From Sphingomonas sp. (GTDB lineage Bacteria > Pseudomonadota > Alphaproteobacteria > Sphingomonadales > Sphingomonadaceae): 64,000 nucleotides of DNA. The stretch covers positions 61,300 to 125,299 of the forward strand of contig JAKFUZ010000005.1 of NCBI GenBank assembly GCA_021732445.1, read 5' to 3'. How positions within the stretch are numbered: the first letter of the stretch is position 1; the number at the start of each line of letters is the position of its first letter. A model generated the notes under the pieces. It searched no databases. It had not been told where the DNA came from and saw only the letters and a program-made list of their open reading frames with translations. A program made the translations under genes and the position numbers. Shown here one piece after another: positions 17,849 through 25,258 of the stretch.

Positions 17849-19474
17849 ATGACCATCCGTATCGATCGCCGTTCGTTCGTGATGACGGGCACGCTTGGGC
17901 TGGGCGCTTTTGCCGTGCCCGGTTTCGCACAGACGGCAACGGTGGCTGCCGCGCGCGGCTTTACCCATGCGGTCGCGAGCGGGGAGCCGGGCGCCGATTC
18001 GGTGCTGCTGTGGACGCGCTATGTGCCGACAGGCGGCGACAGCGCCCATCTGCGCGCCGAAATCTCGGAAACCGATGATTTTGCCAAAATCGTGTCTGGC
18101 GGCGTGCAGATCACCGGGCCGTGGCGCGACTGGACCGCCAAGATAACCGTCGACGGTCTGAAACCCGGCAAGGCCTATCATTTCCGCTTCGTCGCGGCCG
18201 ATGGCAGTTTCTCGCCGGTCGGCCGCACCAAAACGCTGCCGCAAGGCCCGGTTGCGTCGTTCCGTGCCGCCATCTTCTCGTGCTCGAACCTGCCCTTTGG
18301 CTATTTCAACGCCTATGCCCATGCCGCCGCGCGCAGCGACATCGACCTCGCGATCCATCTCGGCGATTATTTCTACGAATATCAAACCGGCGATTACCCT
18401 GCCGCCAAGGATGCGGTCGCCGGGCGCCAGCCCGAGCCTGCGACCGAACTGCTCCACCTCGCCGATTATCGCCTGCGCTATGCAAGCTATCGCAGCGACC
18501 CCGATTTGCAGCGGCTGCATCAGGTGGCGCCGATGATCGTGCAGTGGGACGACCATGAATCGTCCAATGACAGTTGGGAGGGCGGCGCGCAGAATCACCA
18601 GATAGGCGAAGGCGACTGGCACGCCCGCCGCGCCGCGGCCATTCAGGCCTATCGCGAGTGGATGCCGGTCTCCGACGAGCCGTGGAAGGCGTATGACATC
18701 GGCACGCTGGCAACGCTCTTCCGCACCGAAACCCGGCTGCTGGGCCGCACCAAACAGCCGGACATCGCGCCGCTTTTCCGCAATTTCGATGTTGCCAAGG
18801 CGCTCGCCGAGTTCAAAAACGGGCCGTGGATGGACCCTGCGGCAAGCATGATGGGCTCGCAGCAGGAAAGCTGGCTGGCGCACGCCATGCAGGCCTCGGT
18901 CAAAGCCGGCCAAAAGTGGCAAGTCGTGGGCTTCGGCACGATCATGGGGGAAACACTCCTCCCGGCCGCGGCGGCCCAATGGATTACGCCGGATAGCGAC
19001 CCGCGCGCAAAATCCTATATTCTGGCAGGCGTTGCAGCGGGCAAGGCGGGGCTGCCGTTCAACTATGACAATTGGGGCGGTTATCCAGCGGCACGCGCGC
19101 GCTTCCTGCGTTCCTCGCAGGCCATGGGCGCAAACCTCGTCGTCGTCTCGGGCGACAGCCACAATGGCTGGGCCTATGATCTGAAACAGGATGGCAAGGC
19201 CGCCGGCGTCGAATTTGCGGGGCACAGCGTGACATCGCCCGGCTATGAGAGCGCCGGAAGGATTGACCCAAAAATAGTGGCGGCAGCGCTCGTGGGCGCC
19301 AATCCGGAGCTAAAATGGGCCGATACCAGCCAGCGCGGCTATATGGCGATGACGATCACCCCCAACCGCGTGAGCAACGACTGGATCATGATCGACACGA
19401 TCAAGGCCAGGTCAGTCGCGGCGCGCATCGGCCATTCGACCTCGGTTTCGCGCGGCCGCAACACGATGGCGTGA
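17849..19474 (+). CDS. phoD: Alkaline phosphatase D family protein, Tat-exported
   Basis: Secreted phosphodiesterase or phosphomonoesterase of the PhoD family, with a calcium-iron or similar metal centre. The N-terminus carries the twin-arginine motif RRSFVM followed by a hydrophobic stretch. Metal-binding blocks are visible: IHLGDYFYEYQTGDYP, QWDDHESSNDSWEGG and VVSGDSHNGWAYDL. I took the ATG at 17849 because it directly gives the Tat signal and has GAGGAG upstream, although the frame is open 38 codons earlier. The 541-residue length is typical. It may help phosphate acquisition, but no Pho box was identified. Confidence 0.94.
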   Translation: MTIRIDRRSFVMTGTLGLGAFAVPGFAQTATVAAARGFTHAVASGEPGADSVLLWTRYVPTGGDSAHLRAEISETDDFAKIVSGGVQITGPWRDWTAKITVDGLKPGKAYHFRFVAADGSFSPVGRTKTLPQGPVASFRAAIFSCSNLPFGYFNAYAHAAARSDIDLAIHLGDYFYEYQTGDYPAAKDAVAGRQPEPATELLHLADYRLRYASYRSDPDLQRLHQVAPMIVQWDDHESSNDSWEGGAQNHQIGEGDWHARRAAAIQAYREWMPVSDEPWKAYDIGTLATLFRTETRLLGRTKQPDIAPLFRNFDVAKALAEFKNGPWMDPAASMMGSQQESWLAHAMQASVKAGQKWQVVGFGTIMGETLLPAAAAQWITPDSDPRAKSYILAGVAAGKAGLPFNYDNWGGYPAARARFLRSSQAMGANLVVVSGDSHNGWAYDLKQDGKAAGVEFAGHSVTSPGYESAGRIDPKIVAAALVGANPELKWADTSQRGYMAMTITPNRVSNDWIMIDTIKARSVAARIGHSTSVSRGRNTMA

Positions 19475-19478
19475 GCGG

Positions 19479-20342
19479 TCAGGGCCGCGCTGCGGTGATG
19501 AAATAGTTCAGCCGCAAATCGTCGCTCATCTCAAAGCCGCGGGCGGGCGAAAAGCTCAGGCCGCGCGTGTCCATAACCGTCAGGCCGGCGGCCCGGACCA
19601 GCGCGGTCAGTTCGTCGGGGGTGAGGAATTTGCCCCAGTCATGCGTGCCGCGCGGAATCTGGCCGAAGCCTTCGCCGATGGAAATGAGCGCCACGCGCGA
19701 CAGCATCGTGCGGTTCGGCGTGGACAATATCAGCAATCCACCCCCGGCCAGCGCGCCCGCCAGCCCCATGATGAACCTTGCCGGATCAACCACATGCTCG
19801 ACCACCTCAAGGCAGGTGACGAGGTCAAAACACTCGCCGCCAAGCGCCTCGACGCTCCCAGCGCGATACTCAATCATGAGGCCCGATTGCGCCGCATGGG
19901 CGCGCGCCGCCGCGATATTCTCCGGCGCCGCATCCAGACCCGTGACCCGTGCGCCAAGCCGCGCGAGCGGCTCGCACACCAGCCCCGCCCCGCAGCCGAC
20001 ATCGAGCGCCGATTGTCCGGCAAGCGGCGCAAACCCGGTCGAGTCGAGGCCCCAATGCGTGTTAGCCGCCTCGCGAATATAGCCCAGCCGCGCCGGGTTG
20101 AGCCGGTGCAACATCGCCGACGCGCCTTTTGGATCCCACCAATCGGCCGCCAGCCGCCCGAAATGCGCCGCTTCGGCGCGGTCGATGCTGGTGGCCGCGC
20201 CGGCGGGGTCGCCGGCAAACAGGCCGGCGCCGGCGGGGTCGCCGGCAGGCAGACCCGCGCCGGGGGAGCCGGGAGAGCCGACCGCGTCGGGTGCGGGGTC
20301 GGGTGCGGATGTGGGTGCGCTTGCGTTTGCCATGCCCCCCAC
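19479..20342 (-). CDS. ubiG: 3-demethylubiquinone-9 3-O-methyltransferase
   Basis: It performs the O-methylation steps of ubiquinone synthesis. The SAM-binding motif is LDVGCGAGLVCEPLARLGA, followed by VTGLDAAPENI; the family entry AAHFGRLAADWWDPKGAS lies just after the N-terminal extension. The protein is about 50 residues longer than usual at its N-terminus, where a 30-bp tandem repeat encodes Gly/Ala/Pro-rich decapeptides. The start could be this ATG or the one three codons in. It is convergent with phoD and divergent from lysC, with 43 bases between them. Confidence 0.94.
   Translation of the reverse strand: MGGMANASAPTSAPDPAPDAVGSPGSPGAGLPAGDPAGAGLFAGDPAGAATSIDRAEAAHFGRLAADWWDPKGASAMLHRLNPARLGYIREAANTHWGLDSTGFAPLAGQSALDVGCGAGLVCEPLARLGARVTGLDAAPENIAAARAHAAQSGLMIEYRAGSVEALGGECFDLVTCLEVVEHVVDPARFIMGLAGALAGGGLLILSTPNRTMLSRVALISIGEGFGQIPRGTHDWGKFLTPDELTALVRAAGLTVMDTRGLSFSPARGFEMSDDLRLNYFITAARP
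20197..20286. repeat. 30-bp tandem repeat inside ubiG N-terminus
   Basis: Units begin at 20197, 20227 and 20257, each starting GCGCCGG. The first two are nearly identical over 30 bases (differences lie only near their ends); the third is degenerate. The unit length is a multiple of three, so the reading frame survives copy-number change. It codes for residues such as AGLFAGDPAG and AGLPAGDPAG. Confidence 0.8.
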
Positions 20343-20385
20343 TTATCAGGGCGCCCCTTCACTCCCAAGGATTTTACGTTCAGCC

Positions 20386-21633
20386 ATGGCGCGCATTGTG
20401 ATGAAGTTCGGCGGCACGTCGATGGCCGGAATCGAGCGGATACGCAGCGTCGCTGCGCGCGTGAAGCGTGAGGTGGACGCCGGCCACCAGGTCGCAGTCG
20501 TCGTGTCAGCGATGGCGGGTGAGACAGACCGGCTGGTGGGGTTTTGCCGCGAAGCCTCGTCACGCTATGATCCGCGCGAATATGACGTGGTCGTGTCGGC
20601 CGGCGAGCAAGTGACGAGCGGGCTGCTGGCGATAGCCTTGCAGGAAATCGGCGTGAACGCGCGGAGCTGGCTGGGCTGGCAATTGCCAGTCCGGACAAGC
20701 GCGGCCCATGCCTCCGCCAGAATCGAAGCGATCGACACCGCAGGGCTTGATGCCGCGCTTGCAAGCGGAGAAGTCGCGGTTGTCCCGGGCTTTCAGGGTG
20801 TGGCAGCGGGCGGGCGCGTGTCAACGCTTGGTCGCGGAGGCTCCGACACATCGGCGGTGGCGGTGGCGGCGGCGATGAAGGCCGAGCGGTGCGACATCTA
20901 TACCGATGTCGACGGCGTCTATACGACCGATCCGCGCATCGTGCCGCGCGCGCGCAAGCTCGCCCGCATAACCTATGAAGAAATGCTGGAGCTGGCGAGC
21001 GTTGGCGCAAAAGTGCTGCAAACGCGATCGGTTGGCCTGGCCATGAAGGAAAATGTTCGCATCCGCGTGCTTTCCTCGTTCCTCGACACCGAGGATCAGG
21101 AAACGGGCACGCTCATCGTTAGCGAAGAGGAATTGGGAACCGTGGAACGCCAGCTCATCACCGGCATCGCGCATGACAAGAACGAGGCGAAGATAACCTT
21201 GCAGGACGTGCCCGACCGCCCCGGCTCGGTCGCGGCGATTTTTGCGCCGCTGGCAGACGCTGGGATCAACGTCGACATGATCGTGCAGAATGTGGCGCAT
21301 TCAACCGGCTCGACGGACGTCACCTTCACGGTGCCCGGCGGCGACCTTGCCCGCAGCCTCGACATGCTGGGCAATGCTGCGGCGACCATTGGCTACACCA
21401 AGATGATCCCCGACACACGGGTCGCGAAAATTTCGGTGGTCGGCGTTGGCATGCGCAGCCACGCAGGCGTTGCCGCCACAATGTTTTCAACGCTTGGCGA
21501 GCGCGGCATCAACATTCAGGCGATCACCACGTCGGAAATCAAGGTCAGCGTGCTGATCGAGGAAGATTATACCGAGCTTGCGGTGCGTGTGCTGCACACC
21601 GCTTACGGACTGGACGCCGAGGACGCCGCCTGA
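20386..21633 (+). CDS. lysC: Aspartate kinase
   Basis: It phosphorylates L-aspartate, the first step toward lysine, threonine, methionine and diaminopimelate. The N-terminal kinase motif is VMKFGGTSMAG; the middle contains GRGGSDTSAVAVAAAM and YTDVDGVYTTDPR. Two ACT regulatory domains occupy the C-terminus, so feedback inhibition is likely. The ATG at 20386 gives MARIVMKFGG and 415 residues, the standard start; an open frame further upstream overlaps ubiG and is not coding. Confidence 0.97.
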   Translation: MARIVMKFGGTSMAGIERIRSVAARVKREVDAGHQVAVVVSAMAGETDRLVGFCREASSRYDPREYDVVVSAGEQVTSGLLAIALQEIGVNARSWLGWQLPVRTSAAHASARIEAIDTAGLDAALASGEVAVVPGFQGVAAGGRVSTLGRGGSDTSAVAVAAAMKAERCDIYTDVDGVYTTDPRIVPRARKLARITYEEMLELASVGAKVLQTRSVGLAMKENVRIRVLSSFLDTEDQETGTLIVSEEELGTVERQLITGIAHDKNEAKITLQDVPDRPGSVAAIFAPLADAGINVDMIVQNVAHSTGSTDVTFTVPGGDLARSLDMLGNAAATIGYTKMIPDTRVAKISVVGVGMRSHAGVAATMFSTLGERGINIQAITTSEIKVSVLIEEDYTELAVRVLHTAYGLDAEDAA

Positions 21634-21658
21634 GCGGTACGGGCCCGGGGAGCGCCAA

Positions 21659-22270
21659 TCAGCCGATGGCGACCCGGTCGCGGTCTGCGGCCTGTGCGGC
21701 GGCATTGGGCGCGCCATCCGTTACCGTGCGCGCCCTCGACGCGGCAGCCTGGAGCGGCCGGGTGGCGCTTGCGGCCGAATAGGCCGTAGCCGCCTGCACT
21801 TGCGAAAGGCTTTGCGCGCGCTGGCTGTCGGTTGCGGCGCGGCGCACGGTGGAGGGGCGGCTGCTCGCGGTGACATCAACACCGGCCGGCTCCAGCGGCG
21901 GCCGCGACGGCACGCTGTTGCGAAAACTGCTGGTGGCCGTGGCGGCGGACGCCGGCGCTGCCTGATAGGCCGATTCCGCAGGCGATGACGCGGTGGAGCG
22001 TGGCGCGGCCGGGCGCTCGGCACGGGTCGCCGATTCGCTGCGAACCAGCTCGGCGACCGCCGGCGGGGGCGTGACTGGCCCGGCCGACAAAATGCCGCGA
22101 TACCGGGGTTCGGCCGGCGCGGTGGCGGGCGTTGGCGCCACGCCGCTCACCGCCTGGGCACGGCTCGCGCTGCCATTTTTGCGCGCCGAGGCAATATCCA
22201 GCCGCGCCGACGTGGCGTTGCCCGCTGGCGGCAACAAATTGGGGTCAAGTCCGGTTAGTCCAAACGGCAT
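21659..22270 (-). CDS. Hypothetical disordered Ala/Ser/Pro-rich protein
   Basis: A 203-residue protein starting MPFGLTGLDPNLLPPAGNAT. No domain is recognised. It is rich in Ala, Ser, Pro and Arg, has no signal peptide or membrane helix, and looks disordered. Support for coding is moderate: a GGAAAAAAGG stretch lies before the ATG, and a sigma-54-like site lies 27 bases upstream. It is convergent with lysC. The frame remains open further upstream, but that part overlaps the promoter region of the next gene. Confidence 0.5.
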   Translation of the reverse strand: MPFGLTGLDPNLLPPAGNATSARLDIASARKNGSASRAQAVSGVAPTPATAPAEPRYRGILSAGPVTPPPAVAELVRSESATRAERPAAPRSTASSPAESAYQAAPASAATATSSFRNSVPSRPPLEPAGVDVTASSRPSTVRRAATDSQRAQSLSQVQAATAYSAASATRPLQAAASRARTVTDGAPNAAAQAADRDRVAIG

Positions 22271-22296
22271 TGGTCGTGCCTTTTTTCCATCTGTGA

Positions 22297-22312
22297 TGCA
22301 GCAGCCATGCCA
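22297..22312 (-). promoter_or_regulatory. Sigma-54-like -24/-12 element
   Basis: On the minus strand the sequence reads TGGCATGGCTGCTGCA. The consensus is TGGCACG-N4-TTGCW; two positions differ and the essential GG and GC are kept at the correct spacing. A transcript would start about 15 bases before the ATG of the hypothetical gene at 22270. Matches of this quality can occur by chance in GC-rich DNA. Confidence 0.3.
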
Positions 22313-22460
22313 CCGGCGTCCTGCGGCATTCGTAACAAACGCGCTGAGCCGCTCGTTAACCTTGTGGTGATCTTCGTTACCGAAATGGCGTGCCGGCGCG
22401 TGACGGCGCGTGCGGTGGCGGCTATCGCGCAGCGGCAATAATGCGCTAAGCCCCGCGCTC

Positions 22461-23492
22461 ATGACGATGATGCATCAACAAGGCGCCGCGCGCCTCCGGC
22501 AGCTCATGGCGCGCGGCGCTGAATTTCTTGGCAGCGACTCAGCGATCTTGTGCGGCGCCATGTCCTGGGTGTCGGAACGCCACCTGGTGTCGGCCATTTC
22601 AAACGCAGGCGGGTTTGGCCTCGTCGCGTGCGGCGCCATGACGCCGGCGCTGCTCGATGCTGAAATCGCCGGCACCCGGGCGCTGACCGACAAGCCATTT
22701 GGCGTGAACCTCATCACCATGCACCCGCAATTGATGGAGCTGATCGCCGTGTGCCAGCGCCACGCGGTCAGCCACATTGTGCTGGCGGGTGGGCTGCCCC
22801 CGGCCGGGAGCATCGACGCCATCAAATCGGGCGGTGCCAAATTGCTGTGTTTTGCCCCCGCGCTCAGCCTGGCGAAAAAACTCATCCGGTCGGGCGTGGA
22901 TGCGCTCGTCGTCGAGGGCATGGAAGCCGGCGGGCATATCGGCCCGGTTTCAACCAGCGTGCTGGCGCAGGAAATTTTGCCCGAAGTCGCGGACCAGATC
23001 CCGGTATTCGTGGCGGGCGGCATTGGCCGGGGCGGGGCGATTGCCGCCTATCTTGAAATGGGCGCGGCGGGTGTGCAGCTCGGCACCCGCTTTGCCTGTG
23101 CAACCGAGAGCATCGCGCACGCCAACTTCAAAAAGGCGTTTTTCCGTGCCTCCGCCCGCGATGCCGTCGCCAGCGTGCAAATCGACCCGCGGCTGCCCGT
23201 CATCCCGGTTCGCGCACTAAAAAATGCCGGTGCCGAGCTGTTCACCGCCAAGCAGCGCGCGGTGGCCGCAGCGCTTGATGCAGGCGAGGTCGGCATGGCC
23301 GAAGCGCAGCTCCAGATTGAGCATTACTGGGCAGGCGCGCTGCGCCGCGCGGTCATTGACGGCGATATCGAGCATGGCAGCCTGATGGCCGGGCAATCGG
23401 TTGGCATGGTCACGAGGGAAGAACCCGTGGCCGACATCATCGTGCAGTTGCTGCACGAGGCGGCCCGCGCGCTCGACCGGCAGCATCGCTGA
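22461..23492 (+). CDS. Nitronate monooxygenase-like / FabK-like flavoprotein
   Basis: FMN-dependent TIM-barrel enzyme of the 2-nitropropane dioxygenase family. Seen are the substrate loop LCGAMSWVSE, the glycine-rich segment GGFGLVACGAM, the conserved EGMEAGGHIG with the active-site histidine, and the FMN phosphate-binding FVAGGIGRGGAIAAYLEMGA. FabK-type enoyl-ACP reductases share this fold, so the reaction is not settled. I chose the ATG at 22461 (MTMMHQQGA); the frame is open 17 codons earlier with an unusual Arg-rich start. Confidence 0.88.
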   Translation: MTMMHQQGAARLRQLMARGAEFLGSDSAILCGAMSWVSERHLVSAISNAGGFGLVACGAMTPALLDAEIAGTRALTDKPFGVNLITMHPQLMELIAVCQRHAVSHIVLAGGLPPAGSIDAIKSGGAKLLCFAPALSLAKKLIRSGVDALVVEGMEAGGHIGPVSTSVLAQEILPEVADQIPVFVAGGIGRGGAIAAYLEMGAAGVQLGTRFACATESIAHANFKKAFFRASARDAVASVQIDPRLPVIPVRALKNAGAELFTAKQRAVAAALDAGEVGMAEAQLQIEHYWAGALRRAVIDGDIEHGSLMAGQSVGMVTREEPVADIIVQLLHEAARALDRQHR

Positions 23493-23655
23493 TCGCCGTC
23501 AGGCGTCGCTGCGCCGCCGATGATGGCGGGGGCCGGCGCGGATCTGCCCGAGCGGCCGCTCGCTGCGCCAAACCACCGGAAAAGCAACATATTTGCGCGA
23601 ATTTGCCTGAAATCTTCGTTGCAAATCATCGGCAATGATGATGTACTCTTGCCCC

Positions 23656-24426
23656 ATGGCGCACCCCTATCGCCGATATGCTACGGGCTTTCGGCCACCG
23701 CAGCAGCCGCTTGGCCGGTCAGCGCTGCTTGCAGCCATTTTGGTGGCGCATCTGATGCTATTCGTGCTGCTGCTGGGCGCGGGATATCCGCCATTCGCCC
23801 GCACGGCCACACAGTCGCTTGCCGTGTTTGATGTGGTGCCGCCGGTGCCGCCGCGCGAAACTCCTGCCCCGCCCCTTGCTGCCGTCAAGCCAACCGCCAA
23901 GCCGGGAGGGCGCAGCCAGTCACTGTCTGTACCCCGGCCGGAACGGGTGGACGTGACGCCGGTCCCCGCCGCGCCGCCTGCCGCTGCGCCATCGCAAGGC
24001 GTTGCCAGCCAGACCGGCGAGTCGCCCGCAGTTGCCGTCAACGCCGATGAAGCCGGTAACGCAGGTACCGGGGCCGGCACCGGGCTTGGCGACGGCAAGG
24101 GTGACGGATCGGGCGCGGGCCCGATCATCGTCGCGCCGTCCTGGGTCGTTAAGCCGACATTGGCGGATATGGCCGAATTCAATCCTCTATCCAATTACCC
24201 GCGGCAGGATTTGTCGGTTCGGGTCGTGCTCACCTGCCAGGTACGGCTGAATTACACGGTCGAGAATTGCCGGGCGAGCGAGGAGCGGCCAAGGGGCTAT
24301 AACGTTGCGCGCGCGGCGCTCAGATCGACGCGGATTTTCCGCATCTACCCGCCGCGCAGGAACGGCATCGTGATTGATGGCGCGCTGGTCCGTATTCCGG
24401 TTACGTTTGAAACCCTTTCGCGCTGA
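23656..24426 (+). CDS. TonB-like periplasm-spanning protein (first of pair)
   Basis: A 256-residue protein with one N-terminal membrane helix (SALLAAILVAHLMLFVLLLG), a long Pro/Ala-rich spacer, a Gly-rich stretch and a C-terminal folded domain. This is the general design of TonB or TolA energy transducers. The C-terminal domain contains two cysteines about 11 residues apart (TCQVRLNYTVENC) and the motif YPPRRNG. I chose the ATG giving MAHPYRRY; three ATG codons lie just upstream. No exbB or exbD is adjacent. Confidence 0.7.
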   Translation: MAHPYRRYATGFRPPQQPLGRSALLAAILVAHLMLFVLLLGAGYPPFARTATQSLAVFDVVPPVPPRETPAPPLAAVKPTAKPGGRSQSLSVPRPERVDVTPVPAAPPAAAPSQGVASQTGESPAVAVNADEAGNAGTGAGTGLGDGKGDGSGAGPIIVAPSWVVKPTLADMAEFNPLSNYPRQDLSVRVVLTCQVRLNYTVENCRASEERPRGYNVARAALRSTRIFRIYPPRRNGIVIDGALVRIPVTFETLSR

Positions 24427-24432
24427 CCGGCG

Positions 24433-25191
24433 ATGAGCGCCAGCATGGCCGTGGCGCCACACCAGCATCGGCCGCCAAGCCCGACCCTGCGGCGCGCGGC
24501 AATCCTCACATTCGTCATTCTGCTGCACCTGCTGCTGGTGCTGGCGCTGCTCATCACCCACGAGCGACCACGCTTTGGCACGAATGACAGCGCACCCTTC
24601 ATCGTCACGCTGCTGCCCGACAGCAAGGCGAGCAGGCCGCGCGCGCCACCGCCCAGGCCCGCCAGCCCGCCTGCGGCGCCTACGCCCCGCGCATCGGCGC
24701 CGCCGCTATCGCCCGACGCGCTGCCAGAGCGCGCGACGCCTGCACCCGCTGCGCGGCCGCAGCCCCGGCCGTCTCCGCCCGCCCCCGCCGCCGCACCGCC
24801 GGCAAGCGCGCCGGGCAGCCCGGTCGAGGCCGGCGAGGAAATTTTCAACATTGATACCGGGCAGGGCGCCGGCGGGCCTGGCTTCTTGCCGCCGCGCTGG
24901 ATCCACAAGGTCACCGATGATGAATTCTTCCCGCTGGTTGACGAACAACTGCTGCGCACCAAGCTGGAGGTTGAGCTGCAAATGCTGTGCACGGTTGCCC
25001 TTGATGCGCGAATGACATGCGAGGTGCTGCGGGAATGGCCCGTGTTCGCCGGGTTGCGCCGGGCGGTGCGGCAGGCGGTGCCGCTGCTGCGCATGGCGCC
25101 TCCCAAGCGCAATGGCCACCCGGTTGCCAACCAGCGCGTCAGCTTTTTGTGGCGCGTGACGATCGACCGTCTGGCGCAGCTCCCAAATTGA
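24433..25191 (+). CDS. TonB-like periplasm-spanning protein (second of pair)
   Basis: It starts six bases after the first TonB-like gene and has the same layout: an N-terminal membrane helix (about residues 20-42), a Pro-rich spacer and a C-terminal domain. The domain again has two cysteines (LCTVALDARMTC) and APPKRNG, matching the YPPRRNG of its neighbour. The pair probably arose by duplication and then diverged strongly. A role in energy transduction or envelope tethering is an inference. Confidence 0.68.
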   Translation: MSASMAVAPHQHRPPSPTLRRAAILTFVILLHLLLVLALLITHERPRFGTNDSAPFIVTLLPDSKASRPRAPPPRPASPPAAPTPRASAPPLSPDALPERATPAPAARPQPRPSPPAPAAAPPASAPGSPVEAGEEIFNIDTGQGAGGPGFLPPRWIHKVTDDEFFPLVDEQLLRTKLEVELQMLCTVALDARMTCEVLREWPVFAGLRRAVRQAVPLLRMAPPKRNGHPVANQRVSFLWRVTIDRLAQLPN

Positions 25192-25258
25192 CCCAGCAAG
25201 CGCCGCGCACCAGAGCGCCAATGGCGCGGCCGCTTACAATCTGGTAGCGCGGGGAACA

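Noticed and set aside
16290..17939. 549-codon open frame on the minus strand
   Set aside because: It crosses antisense to the AI-2E family gene, the DUF2141 gene and the start of phoD, and has no family motif.
23493..23655. Small RNA or regulatory element before the TonB-like pair
   Set aside because: An AT-richer stretch (23580-23640) is present and may hold a promoter, but I could not find a convincing -35 and -10 pair or repeat.
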